Shown piece by piece: positions 38,901 to 48,868 of a DNA stretch of 64,000 bases. Under the pieces are notes generated by a model. That model was not told where the DNA came from, made no database searches, and worked only from the letters and a program-made list of their open reading frames with translations. Source of the stretch: Linum tenue (Eukaryota; Streptophyta; Magnoliopsida; Malpighiales; Linaceae); contig CAMGYJ010000011.1 in NCBI GenBank assembly GCA_946122785.1, positions 17,050,001-17,114,000 on the forward strand. Direction: 5' to 3'. Positions within the stretch are counted from its first letter, which is position 1, and each line of letters starts with the position of its first letter. Position numbers and translations under genes: made by a program.

Positions 38901-41900
38901 GCTCTAAAAGTGATGGAGGATTGCAAATGGCTTCAGGCAGTTCTTTTCCACCGGTGCTCCACCTGGGTGTTACAATCTGGAGGAAAAAAGACGTCTCCTT
39001 GCTTTCATTCGAGTGTATAAGTTTGAGGTGGTCCTTATTCCTTTGAACATCCCCCCCCCCCCCCCCTCCCAAGTTTAGTGTGTTTTGTTTCTCTTCCTTT
39101 TGTGGTTTGGTAGGTGGGTAGGGCGTAGGAGACCTTTTGTTCTTACCTAAAAAAAACTATTGAATCTTTGCAGAGTAGCAGATTTCCACCTGGAACTTGA
39201 GCAAGAAGTTATATTAAGCCTGCTTGACTTCTTCAAAGCTGTCTCTGCAAGATCTCGGAGTAAAGTCTTGCCATTTTCAGATCCTGCGCATATTCCTCTG
39301 CTTTTCGATGCTGGCAATAGACGTGATTGGGTTGATAATTATGCCATACCAAGAGAAGAAAATTATCGAGTTAAGCATGCTGCCAAACAAAAGAGGAATA
39401 TAGGCTATGGATCTCTTCCATCAGTAGTTCCAATTGGAGCTCCTTGGCAAAAGATTTTCCTGCTGGCCGGGAAGCAGAAGAAGATCTATGTGGAGTTGTT
39501 TGATCTTTCTCCCATCAAGTTCACTTTGAGGTCAGTAACTTTAAGGGACACTTAACTCTTGGTCATTGTTATGTATACTGATGAATGCGATATCTTGTGT
39601 TTCACAGCTTTTCTAGTTCTCCATGGATTCTTAGGAACGGTATTCTTACATCAGGAGAATCTCTTATCCATGTAAGTTTTAGAATTGTACTGATTCATAC
39701 ATCATTATATAGTGACCATTGATCTTTATTATCTTATATCAGTTCATTTTATACATGATGTTCTTTTTCACTGTGTTTTAATTGTGTCCCGATTGCATTT
39801 GTTTAGTGGTGCATCTGACAATTACTCGTTAAGTGATGGTGAAACTGCAACTATTTTTGTTCACCATCTTATCGGTGTCATCTATCTGCTTCTTTAGGGT
39901 TTGTGATTTTCTGCTATAGGCATGATCAATAATGAATTGATGTTGGACTCCAGCCATTTTTGTTTGTTACTCACGATTGCAGTTACTTACAGAAACGTCT
40001 TATGGCTGTTGCTGATGTTGAGGGAGCTCGGATCAGTCTCAAACAGTTGACTATTGCACATCAGATGGCTAGCTTAGAATCAATGAGGGACATCATCGTT
40101 AGACATTACACTCGTCAACTTCTTCACGAGATATACAAGGTATGTATTGATGGTTGATGAGTTCACTTCATTATTTTAACAGTTTGAGAAGTCCTTTTAC
40201 ACCAGTACTTCTCATGTTTCATTTGCAATGTCCTTTTAACCTGTGAGCATTGGGCAATGCACAGGTGTTTGGTTCTGCTGGGGTTATAGGCAATCCCATG
40301 GGCGTTGCTAGGAGTTTAGGACTTGGTGTCAGAGATTTCCTATCTGCTCCTGCCAGAAGTGTTCTCCAGGTGCATCAGCTCTTCTTGTCCTTGTTCTGTT
40401 ATCCTGCCACAATCTTGCTCTTCCGCACTGACCGCTGAATAATATTTTTTTCATCTTACAGAGCCCCACTGGGCTTATTACAGGCATGGCACAAGGCACT
40501 GGTAGTCTGGTGAGTAACACCGTGTATGCTCTAAGTGATGCTGCCACACAGTTTAGTAAAGCTGCACACAAGGTAGAGACAGTTTCTTTCTTACAGTTAA
40601 TTGAATATTTCAGTTTATCAAGTTTGAATCTGACAAATCCTCTGTACAGGGCATTGTTGCATTTACCTTTGACGAGCAAGCTGTTGCTAGGATGGAAAAG
40701 CAACAGAAAGGTGCGCCTTCCCAGAGTAAAGGTGTAATAAGTGAAGTTCTTGAGGTACATATGTTTCTCCGAAAGTTTCTGATTTTGTCTTGCCTTTGCA
40801 AATTGGATTTATACTGAACAGATTTAGGTGTGATGATGTTACGAGGGCCTTGATAGTATTTCACTTGAACCCACTTCAGTGTTAATTGAACTGACAGAAC
40901 ACCTTCATCTGCTGTTTGAAATAGGGACTGACTGGTCTGCTTCAGTCTCCAATTAAAGAAGCTGAGAAGCATGGTCTTCCTGGTGTCTTCTCAGGTAACG
41001 TTTTCCATCTTTCCAACTTCCATAGCATTTTAGGATTTGAATGCAATGGCTTCAACTCATACAGTTTAGGAGCATTAGAAAGTTGATTACTCGGGATGAT
41101 TGGTTGTCATGTATTACAAAATACACGTTTTGTAGTAATGCTTGTATTTTATTTATTTTTATGGGTAGAAGTAATGCTTGTATTCTGAATGTGTGATTTG
41201 TGAAACACATGTATTGTCGGAAATGTGGTGTTTGGTTTGAATGGCTAGTTCAAAAAAGACCACTTGAGCCCACCAAAAAGATTAGGGGGGTTACCAAATA
41301 TTTCCAGAATTTACATGAAGTCATGTATTTTTGAAATACATGGGTCTTGCAATGCATAATTTTTGAAATACATGGGTCTTGCAATGCATAATTTTTGGTA
41401 TCTAACTTGGACAAGGAAGATGACGCATTGCAACAAACAATGGATTCTAAAAATCAACGGGAACAATACATGGTGACCAAACGACCCATAATGGCCAAGT
41501 CACATTCTCTCCAAATGATAGTGTCCTTAATGGAATGTAGAAACGTCACTAAATTGGTTTCTAATCCACATGGTGTTGTTACCGTTTTCCCTCTCGACTT
41601 TTCCTTCTCAGTTGCTGCTTGTTGCTGGATGATTATCCTTGCAGGTCTCGCACTGGGAATCTCAGGCCTCGTGGCTAAACCAGCAGCTAGTCTCCTTGAG
41701 GTCACAGGGAAAACAGCACAAAGCATAAGAAATCGAAGCCGGCTATACCATCAACGCTACAGAGTTCGCTTCCCAAGACCTCTAAGTCCACAACTTCCCT
41801 TAAGGCCATACTGTTTGGAAGAGGCCATTGGGACATCAGTGCTCTCGTGTGCTGCTGACGATTCAATGAAACTCAAGGATGAGGTGTTAGTAATGTGCAG

Positions 41901-42336
41901 ACCACTCAGAGAAGCTGGTAAATATGCCGTTCTCACTGAGAGACTGGTGCTAAAAGCCTACTCTTCCAGCTTGGTTGACTTAGGAACCCAAAACTTCCGT
42001 GGGGTGCCCATGGATCCGAACTGGATAGTTGAGTCGGAAATCAGTCTGGATAGTGTGATCCACGCAGATACTGCGGATGGCGTGGTGCACATTGTTGGGA
42101 GCAGCTCAGATGCTTTGGTTAGGCAGAATCAGCTACAGTTTAAAAGAGGCAGCGACTCGAAGGCGAGGCAGTGGACAAACCCTTCGACTCCGCTCCCACT
42201 TTTCCAGACTAACCTGGAACTGCCCACGGAGAACGATGCGCAAGACTTCTTGCGAGTTCTAATGTCAACGATTGAAGAGGCGAAAGGCAAGAGACAAGGC
42301 ATCGGGCGTGTGCTGCATAGAAGTAATATCATGTAG
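13653..42336 (+). CDS. VPS13: VPS13-family bridge-like lipid transfer protein, SHRUBBY/VPS13S-like (47 exons, complete)
   Basis: VPS13 proteins move phospholipids between membranes at contact sites; Arabidopsis SHRUBBY acts in root growth. I joined 47 exons by GT-AG sites; every phase agrees, giving 10,482 nt (about 3493 residues), close to the known plant length. Exons: 13653-13749, 13870-13947, 14046-14161, 14386-14476, 15465-15508, 15724-15792, 16787-16845, 17553-17757, 18725-18793, 18908-18987, 19479-19628, 20195-20258, 21326-21427, 21578-21775, 21863-21987, 22953-23103, 23639-23728, 23813-23914, 24843-24901, 25008-25110, 25232-25405, 25481-25597, 26386-26666, 26785-28325, 28449-29653, 30798-30926, 31010-31165, 31657-32238, 32318-32389, 32496-32972, 33049-33232, 33317-34043, 34140-34256, 34775-35045, 36206-36319, 36403-36486, 37889-37939, 38014-38187, 38705-39027, 39174-39530, 39608-39671, 39993-40139, 40265-40369, 40462-40572, 40650-40754, 40925-40994, 41645-42336. 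The start is MFEALVHRVVVGYLGRF. The acceptor of exon 28 is the least certain. Confidence 0.93.
19609..19870 (+). repeat. Imperfect 125-bp tandem duplication across the exon 11 donor of VPS13
   Basis: The stretch from about 19612 is repeated with an offset of 125 bp. Shared words include CTGATTAATGTTGTCAGACT, GCTTTTGTGTATA and ACAAAAGGAAGTGAAACTG. The first copy contains the real exon end and donor (GAGCGCTT, then GTAAGT at 19629). The second copy repeats the exon end as GAGCGCTT followed by GCAAGT at 19754. The copies differ by small indels and substitutions, so the event is old. Confidence 0.8.
20915..20945 (+). repeat. G homopolymer of 31 bases in VPS13 intron 12
   Basis: An uninterrupted G run of 31 lies deep inside the intron between exons 12 and 13. 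A C run of 28 follows 152 bases later (21098-21125). The two are complementary. Such runs are rare in plant DNA and prone to sequencing and assembly error, so the lengths should not be trusted. Confidence 0.85.
21098..21125 (+). repeat. C homopolymer of 28 bases in VPS13 intron 12
   Basis: An uninterrupted C run of 28, complementary to the G run at 20915-20945, with ordinary intron sequence between. Shorter C runs also occur at 39051-39066 (intron 39) and 57636-57648 (inside the Copia gag-pol region). Confidence 0.85.
25714..25770 (+). mobile_element. Minimal poly(A) retro-insertion with a 16-bp target duplication
   Basis: The 16-mer AGCAGCAATAAGTCTC occurs at 25714-25729 and again, identical, at 25755-25770. 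Between the copies are only 25 bases: AATTGTC and a run of 18 A. This is what a LINE-driven insertion looks like when almost the whole cDNA is lost, leaving a tail and the target duplication. It lies in VPS13 intron 22. Confidence 0.75.
25775..26003 (+). mobile_element. Possible solo LTR in VPS13 intron 22
   Basis: The stretch begins TGAGACAG, contains a TATAAATAGG box at about 25855, a CT-rich segment and ends CTACA. It shares the word TGTGTCCCTTCA with the Copia LTR near 46150. This is the layout of a short LTR, but I found no matching 5-bp duplication and no inverted ends beyond TG/CA, so it stays tentative. Confidence 0.35.
29729..29975. mobile_element. Foldback MITE in VPS13 intron 25
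   Basis: The first 73 bp (29729-29801) and the reverse complement of the last 73 bp (29903-29975) agree at about 69 positions by eye, starting TACACTTGTATATCC. A third, direct copy of the first 24 bases lies at about 29857. TA dinucleotides lie at both ends, so a Stowaway/mariner-type element is possible, but the palindromic ends make the duplication ambiguous. It has no coding capacity. Confidence 0.7.
33317..36486 (+). other. VPS13: VPS13 SHR-binding (VAB-like) region (exons 32-36)
   Basis: This block encodes the beta-rich adaptor-binding region annotated in plants as the SHORT-ROOT-binding domain. Visible marks are VRVSLNLSEH, WSEPFLLVPPSGSS, RYVISNACRKPICYKQ, WEWSGGFLPDHLGD and the aromatic YAWDEPYYPHRLAIE segment. 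In protein numbering it covers about residues 2325-2761. In SHRUBBY the corresponding region was found by binding to the root regulator SHR; whether this protein does the same is an inference from similarity. Confidence 0.75.
36487..37888 (+). other. Long VPS13 intron 36 with degenerate repeat sequence
   Basis: This 1.4-kb intron is AT-rich in 36540-36740. From 36760 to 37290 it carries GC-rich words such as CCCGACCTGTCCCGACC and GTACCCGCG, resembling decayed hAT subterminal repeats. The segment 37410-37670 has normal base composition and a minus-strand open frame with no recognised motif. No functional feature is claimed. Confidence 0.4.
39174..42336 (+). other. VPS13: VPS13 C-terminal block: ATG2-like helices and PH-like end (exons 40-47)
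   Basis: Exon 42 carries EGARISLKQLTIAHQMAS and VRHYTRQLLHEIYK, the helical segment common to VPS13 proteins. Exons 43-47 form the glycine-rich VPS13_C part (GNPMGVARSLGLGVRDFL, TGLITGMAQGTGSLVSN, GLTGLLQSPIKEAEKHGLPG). The last exon (41645-42336) ends with the PH-like domain and stop TAG at 42334-42336. In the family the C-terminus anchors the protein to the acceptor membrane. Confidence 0.85.
41093..41487. mobile_element. Degenerate MITE with a 32-bp tandem duplication in VPS13 intron 46
   Basis: The right end, reversed, reads GGGTCGTTTGGTCACCATGT and the left end reads GGGATGATTGGTTGTCATGT, a diverged inverted repeat. The right half contains two perfect 32-bp tandem units beginning TTTTTGAAATACATGGG (41328-41359 and 41360-41391). 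Words such as ACATGTATTGTCG are shared with the MITE at 43026. The open frame that runs from 41395 into the last exon is an artefact of this insert. Confidence 0.55.
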
Positions 42337-43025
42337 GCAGAAAATATTGGACGTGTATCGTTCCTGAATTGAAGCTTGTGAAAAGAACCATGGCTAATGT
42401 GGTTTTGGTTCTAAATTTTGACATATTTTGGCTGCATACGTAGCCTACTGTGTATATGAAGGCCTCTGTGAATAATATGCATTGGAACTCCTTGGCTCAT
42501 TTTGAGATATGTCAACTTCGAGTGGCTGAGTAATCGAATGGGGTAAATGATGGAAATAATCGAGTTGCATTCTTGTTTCCACTATCTTATGATAACTACT
42601 GCTATTTAAACCTCCAGTACTCTATCCTTAGTTACATATGTGATCCCAACTTTCGTCCCGTACATTTGATTTGTTTTTATTTTTTACTTTTTTTTTACAA
42701 TTGTTAAGCTAACCCCAACAGGGGGCAAAAAAAATGGGTGGTATTATGGCTATTTTAGCTTTTTAGCCCCTCGAAAACAACTGCAATCTGGGGTTACAAT
42801 TTTCTGGTTTAATCCTAACTTATGAATTGTTTAACTTATAAATTTTATTTTAAATTTTATATATTTATTTATGATAATTCGATACAAACATTTCAATAAA
42901 ATTTAGTTATCCTAATTTAGGAATTGTTTAATTTTAGATCTGCAACCACTTAAAAAAAGTCCACATTTAGTTACTCACTTATACACCCTATATTGAACCC
43001 TGAACGAGAGAATTTTTCGAACTAA
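42337..43025 (+). other. 3' flank of the VPS13-like gene
   Basis: This contains the presumed 3' UTR. AATAAT at about 42471 is a possible poly(A) signal. The remainder is AT-rich spacer without a gene or a clear repeat. Confidence 0.4.
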
Positions 43026-43377
43026 GGTCGTTTGGAAGTTGTGATAGTTTTGTTGAGATTGTCATTATGCATGTATTATTTACAATGCATCGTTTTTTGG
43101 TTTTTTTTAGCAGAAACAATACATGGATTGTTTCTGTGATGTGACAGAAACTATCACTCATTTTGAGTGATTGTTATATCTCAACTTTTAGTTGTGATTG
43201 TTGTGATAGTTGAGTTGAGATTGTTTTGTCTCAGCTTTTAACTGATGCGACATACACAATCACACATACCAAACGTTGTATTCTACAATGCATCAAATTC
43301 GACAATACATGTATAATATTATACATGTATTCTCAACAATACATCTATTTAACAATCGCAACTTCCAAAACGACCCC
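43026..43377. mobile_element. Harbinger-like MITE between VPS13 and SPT4
   Basis: The left end GGTCGTTTGGAAGTTGTGAT and the reversed right end GGTCGTTTTGGAAGTTGCGAT are inverted repeats of about 20 bp. GGTCGTTTGG-type ends recall the Tourist-like elements in this window. The right end has two extra G on the reverse strand, and the flanks (CTAA and CCAAAG) do not give a clean TAA duplication. It lies downstream of two convergent genes. Confidence 0.65.
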
Positions 43378-43708
43378 AAAGTGAATTATTTTTGGAAAAC
43401 CGTGCTTTCCCTCAACCTTTTCCCTGTTGGCCTTTTCCCATCTACAAAAACAGATGGTAGATGACTAGATGTATGCTGTAGACCAGTGTGAAGATAATAA
43501 AGCTAGCTTTTCATTTAACGTTAGTGTACAAATTACATGTTATAATCGATCAAGTCAGTGAGCATGAAGCAACGCAAATATGGAGGTTACTTCTCTCAAA
43601 CGTTCTCAGTAGCCATTTCTCATCATTGTCAGGTCCTGCTACATACGTACATCGGAGACATTGCCATTTTCCATACGAGTAAAATGCAACAATACTTGAT
43701 CTCGCTCC

Positions 43709-44941
43709 TTATACACGCTTTGGAGGAACGTAAAGCACGCGCTCTTCTTGACATAACATCTGCAACAGCCCCCGCAAACAGAGTATAGTCAATGGTTATT
43801 TCCCGAGCCTTATTTGTGGAGAACAGTATCATGCAAGCAAAGCAAACACAAAGTAGTCTCCCTCGACCATTAAGATAAGTGCCATCAACACTGGGTTTTA
43901 TTCGCATCAAAGCTTAGAGAAACTAAGCATACGATACTGACCTGCAAATCCTCTGATAGCTGCTCTGAAACTGCAAGGGTATAACAGCCAGGGACGAATT
44001 TTCCTGGAAGCAGTTTAATGGTAATGTATGTAAGCAAAATGAACCATCCGGGGGAATATATCAAACCTGAACTCCACAAGAATGCAGACGAACATCCAAA
44101 AGAAGTGAAAGAAACAACCATGCTTGACAAAAATGACACTACACAGATCACATATCCATCAACAATTTCATGACACGCAGTGGGTGTATAATCAACCGAC
44201 TGAGCACCAACAGAGATTGGATAGCCCGAATGTGCTCAAGAATAACAATACAAAGCACAAACAGCATAATTAGACCCACTCAAATGTTATTGTGGAATCG
44301 AAGAGCAAAGAGACTGAATATACCAATTCTCAACCATCGAGCCGCCCAGCTTCTTGCAGGATCCATAACAGAAATTATACTACAGCAAAGAAGAAAACCC
44401 ATCAAAGAAGAGAACAAAAAAAAAAGCCATCGGAAGCATTTAACTGATCAGAATACAATCAACCAGTTTTACTACATTGAAGATGAAAATGTAAATGGCA
44501 CTAAAATGACAAAATGCGGAAAGTAAGATGAGACATTGGCATGGCTAATTCATATATAATATAGAAACGAATGGCCGAGTTACCCATTGAAATTGGGGGT
44601 GGTGCAGTCGACAACGTGCTCATGATCTTCCTCCATCTTGAAAAAGGGGCAGTTCTCGCAACCAGACTCCCTGAACTGCACATGCGAGGAGCGAACTCGT
44701 CAAGGAAAGGATAATCTTGGCGTCTGATTTTCTTAAGTATTAATTGAATTTTCGATCGAATCCCTAAAACCCTAATTACACTAAAGGGAGAAGGGAGGGG
44801 CAACAGATGAGAAGGAAAGGAAGAGGGGTTTACCTGGTCGTAAGTCTTGACAAGCCGGCATCGGAGACATGCCCTTAGCTCGTGACCGAAGCTGGTCGGA
44901 ATCTGCGCCGCCGGCGCCGGATGATTGTGGTTGCTGCCCAT
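43709..44941 (-). CDS. SPT4: Transcription elongation factor SPT4 (5 exons, complete)
   Basis: SPT4 pairs with SPT5 to form DSIF, which clamps RNA polymerase II during elongation in the nucleus. Minus-strand exons are 44941-44834, 44675-44584, 44379-44324, 44003-43942 and 43759-43709 (stop TAA), all in phase, giving 122 residues; Arabidopsis SPT4 is about 116. The motif QIPTSFGHELRACLRCRLVK is diagnostic. Four zinc ligands are present: C25 and C28 in ACLRC, and C42 and C45 in GCENCPFF. PNFNG, SWAARWLRIG, KFVPGCYTLAV and QEERVLYVPPKR complete the fold. The N-terminal SNHNHPAPA stretch is longer than in Arabidopsis. The gene is convergent with VPS13. Its upstream region is interrupted 60 bp from the ATG by a 4.5-kb transposon. 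Confidence 0.95.
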
Positions 44942-45698
44942 TGCTCTTCGCCGCTGTTCAAATGGTTCCCGATTCTTCGAGCGCAGTGAAGGAGAGCAAT
45001 GGGTAGTTATCATAAATGGTCACAAAACTATTCACTTTGTACAAAATGGTCACAAACATTTATTTTTGTACGTTTCAGTAACATATGTTTGTACTAATAA
45101 CAAAAAGGTAATTCCGTCTATTTCCATCCAAACTTCTGTTAATTTGGTCCAGTCAATTGTCCCGTCAACATCCACATCATAAAAATAACTAATAAAAACA
45201 TAAAATAAAACCAATTAAACCCTAACCAAGCCACCACCCCAATCCAACCCAACCCATCTTTCATACCTCCTTTCCCTCTCTGCAACCATCTCCGCACCAC
45301 CCATCTGCAGTAAAACTTCCGTCCATCCGTTGGTTGTTGGCGGCTGATGTATTCTTTCGCCAATCCCCCTCGAATACATTTACTGCCGGCTGCGACGGAG
45401 TCCGAATCGGAAGAGGCGACCGCCGGAGGGAGAATCAGAAAACGGCCGACTTGGACGAAGGAGAAGGAAGTGGTATCGGTGGCGGCATTGTGGAGGAACA
45501 GATATTGGGTACTATTACTGAGGCATGGGAAAAGTATTCCAAAAGGAATCATCGTCCACCATGGTTACTTCTTCCACCATGGTTACTTCTGTTCCTTTCC
45601 CCCACTTTCCCTTTGGTTCCACCAATTATAAAGATTTAATCTTTATAGTATTTACTAGCAACCCGGTAAGGATTTCTTGTTCTAGACTATGCATTTCG

Positions 45699-48600
45699 TG
45701 TTGGGACTTTTAGGGACGAGGGTCCACGTACGATAGCCCAAGACCGGGTGACTAGGATTATGATAGAGTCGTGAACTACGTTCACTTTCCGAAAAGAATA
45801 TTTCCACCCTCTACAAAGCCTTGGGTTACAGGAAATTTCTCCCGAGGATAAAACTATCACCACTTTAGGTTCCAGGCTCAAGAACACTAAAGCATACTTA
45901 GAAATTTTATGAAGAAAGAAGAAGAATATGTTTGATGGTATGTGGCATCATCCAACCCACACATATTTATAGGGGGCCGAATCCATGCATTGTTTCATGA
46001 AAGGTTGCCTTTATCCATACGAAAGGTTGCCTTTATCCAAATGAAAGGTTGCCTCTTTCCATATGAAAGGTTATCCTTATCCATATGAAGGGTTGCCTCT
46101 ATCCATAAGGTTATCCTTATCCATAAAATAATGCAACCGCCACTAGGCCAAAGGGATGTGTCCCTTCACGGAATTAGAATATCGGTTCGGTCGGTCTAAT
46201 ACCAAACCGGTTGGTCGGTCCAACCCAAAACCGGTTTGATTTGGTTAGTCCGGTTCAACCAAATTTCCAACATTCCTCCCCCATTTTAGTGTATTCATAG
46301 AATTCACTAAAATCACAACATTCTTCCAACAAAACTTAAGCATAAATGAAAATGTCGTGACGATTGAATTTTCACCTTAGTATATTACACTTGACGAATA
46401 CTCGAATACAAAGGGTGTCGGTAACGATTGAACCCATTGACTCATATGAATATTCGAAGATAATATACACTTAAATTTTCAAAACTTCTAAGCGCCTTGA
46501 CACTATTATCCGCCATGTGTCCAATCCTTCTCATAAGCGCACACGAAACCAAAGTCCGGGTTTCTTGAAGCGGCTACACTTCATGCTTACGTAGGTTGAA
46601 TCTCTTATTCGTGTACCCGCATAATACACTTTTTCAAAGATTCAATTAAGAAGTTTTGAACTTCATCCTCTTCTCTCATGCAGGATAACAAGCACATACC
46701 TCGGGATGAAAAATTGTGTGCTTCAATTTCTGATAATAAGCTTTCCACATTGAATTCAGCCTCTAACGTTGTATTAGAGGGGAATTGGGTGTCCCATTAC
46801 CAGAAATTATATGGACTTTAACCCATCCCTTTCACAGACTTGATCACCAAGTCACTAGTTAACCACTTCGTCAAATGATCAACCAAATTATTTTGAGTTT
46901 GGTCATACTGTCTAGACACAACACTATGAATGATCAGTTCACAGCTTTTACCGTGCCTTACTCCCACATGACCGTACTTGTCATTTTCACTTGACTATAT
47001 GCCTTAGCCAAATTAGCATTACTATCACAAAAGATAGTAATAGGTGAGATTGGTTTAGGCCATAAATATATGTCATAAACCAAACCTCTCAACAATTATG
47101 TCTCTTCTCTAAGAGAAATCAAGGCCACACAAATTTTGATTTCATAGTGAAACTTCGTGATGCAAGTTTGCTTTCTAGAGGCCCAAATTATGGCACCTCT
47201 CCCATGCAAGAGGACCCATCTCAATGTTGAAGTATCACCTTTAACATGAGAAATCCAACTAACATCAACAAATCCTTTCCAAAATTGATGGAAAGCCACT
47301 ATAAGTCAATACAGTGTGCCTTTGACATATCCTAGTACACGCCTCATTTCATTTCAAATGATGAGAACTAGGATTCATCACATACCAACTTAATTGTTCT
47401 ATCGCATATGCGATATCTAGCATCATGTAAATCATGCATACATCTCCAGTTGTAAAACTGATTTCCAGTATTAACTATAGGTTCCATACTTGGATCCATT
47501 GGGGTCTTTAACTCACTACAATTCATACTATGGAATTTATGCAAGTACCTTCTCATGCAGAAAAATTGAGAGAAGGAATCTTCTTTGTCGTTCCGCTTGA
47601 TTCAATACACAAAATCACATTTGCCTCCCCCATGTCCTACATGGAGAATTGAAATAACAACTTTTTATCAAAGTTCACTTATCTTTTATTGGTTCCAAAG
47701 ATAACCATGTCTTATACATACAAATGTACGATGACTTCATTACCAGAATCATCATAAATTGTGTATACATTTTGTCTCCTTGGTTTAAAATAACATAAAC
47801 CACTAGACAAAATCACTTATCTTTGATTGGCCCCAAAGATAAATATGTCATCTACATACAAACACAACGACTCTATTACTAGAATCATCAAACATTGTAT
47901 ACACAATTTCGTCTCTTTGGTTTAACATAAACCACTAGACAAAATCACACCACCAAACCACTAGACAAATCCAAGTTTATCTAGAACTTCGTAAATGTCA
48001 AATAGAGAATTAGACCAATTAACCATTGAGTATGTGACCTACCCAAAGGCAATTTCCATTATTCTATTTCTCCATTTTACGAATCATTCTCCTTCTTCCT
48101 CATCTTCGAATCATCCCTCTTCCAAGTTACCTTCCGGATATGGAATACACCATGAGATAAGTACGAAGAAAACCCATCTTCTACTGCCATCGATGAAAAA
48201 CCCATCATCGAACATTCTCATAATTCCATAGACCGGAACCGGTTTCTTGTAAAGAGCGGTTCTAGCCATCGTACCGGAAAATTATTCTTTTCGATTGTTG
48301 GGACTTTTAGGCACGAGGGTACACGTACGATAGCCCGAGACCGGGTGACTAGGATTATGATAGAGTCGTGAACTACGTTCACTTTCCGAAAAGAATATTT
48401 CCACCCTCTACAAAGCCTTGGGTTACAGGAAATTTCTCCCGAGGATAAAACTATCACCACTTTAGGTTCCAGGCTCAAGAACACTAAAGCATACTTAGAA
48501 ATTTTAGGAAGAAAGAAGAAGAATATGTTTGATGGTATGTGGCATCATCCAACCCACACATATTTATAGGGGCCGAATCCATGCATTGTTTCATGAAAGG

Positions 48601-48868
48601 TTGCCTTTATCCATACGAAAGGTTGCCTTTATTCAAATGAAAGGCTGCCTCTTTCCATATGAAAGGTTATCCTTATCCATATGAAGGGTTGCCTCTATCC
48701 ATAAGGTTATCCTTATCCATAAAATAATGCAACCGCCACTAGGCCAAAGGGATGTGTCCCTTCACGGAATTAGAATATCGGTTCGGTCGGTCTAATACCA
48801 AACCGGTTGGTCGGTCCAACCCAAAACCGGTTTGACTTGGTTAGTCCGGTTCAACCAAATTTCCAACA
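45699..48868 (-). mobile_element. Internally deleted Ty1/Copia retrotransposon nested in the Mutator-like element
   Basis: Two direct repeats, 45699-46272 (574 bp) and 48296-48868 (573 bp), both run from TGTTGGGA to TTCCAACA. They differ by about 7 substitutions and 1 indel. The flanks are the identical pentamer TTTCG (45694-45698 and 48869-48873). A purine tract read on the minus strand at 46273-46285 (AATGGGGGAGGAA) directly precedes the LTR start, so the element points to the minus strand: 5' LTR on the right, 3' LTR on the left. The internal part is only 2.0 kb, against about 4 kb or more in complete elements. The LTRs contain degenerate repeats of AAAGGTTGCC and TTATCCATA units. Confidence 0.92.
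46960..48290 (-). pseudogene. Copia gag-pol remnants (start codon region, reverse transcriptase, RNase H)
   Basis: Reading the minus strand from about 48271, a leader frame begins MARTALYKK. The reverse transcriptase core LYVDDIFIFG is visible near 47840-47860. A degenerate second copy of that region lies at about 47650-47790, as a tandem duplication of about 138 bp. Further on are RYLHKFHSMNCSELKTPMDP (47490-47550) and the RNase H segment GAIIWASRKQTCI (47160-47210). Protease and integrase motifs were not found. Stops and frameshifts separate the pieces, so this copy makes no protein. Confidence 0.78.

Noticed and set aside
41395..41644. Upstream extension of the open frame that runs into the last VPS13 exon
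   Set aside because: The extension crosses a MITE end and ignores a good acceptor at 41641-41644 that restores the conserved FSGLALGISG junction.
46000..46125. Regular short repeats (AAAGGTTGCC, TTATCCATA) suggesting a CRISPR-like array
   Set aside because: They are degenerate tandem repeats inside a plant Copia LTR and recur in the partner LTR at about 48595-48720. Spacers are not unique.
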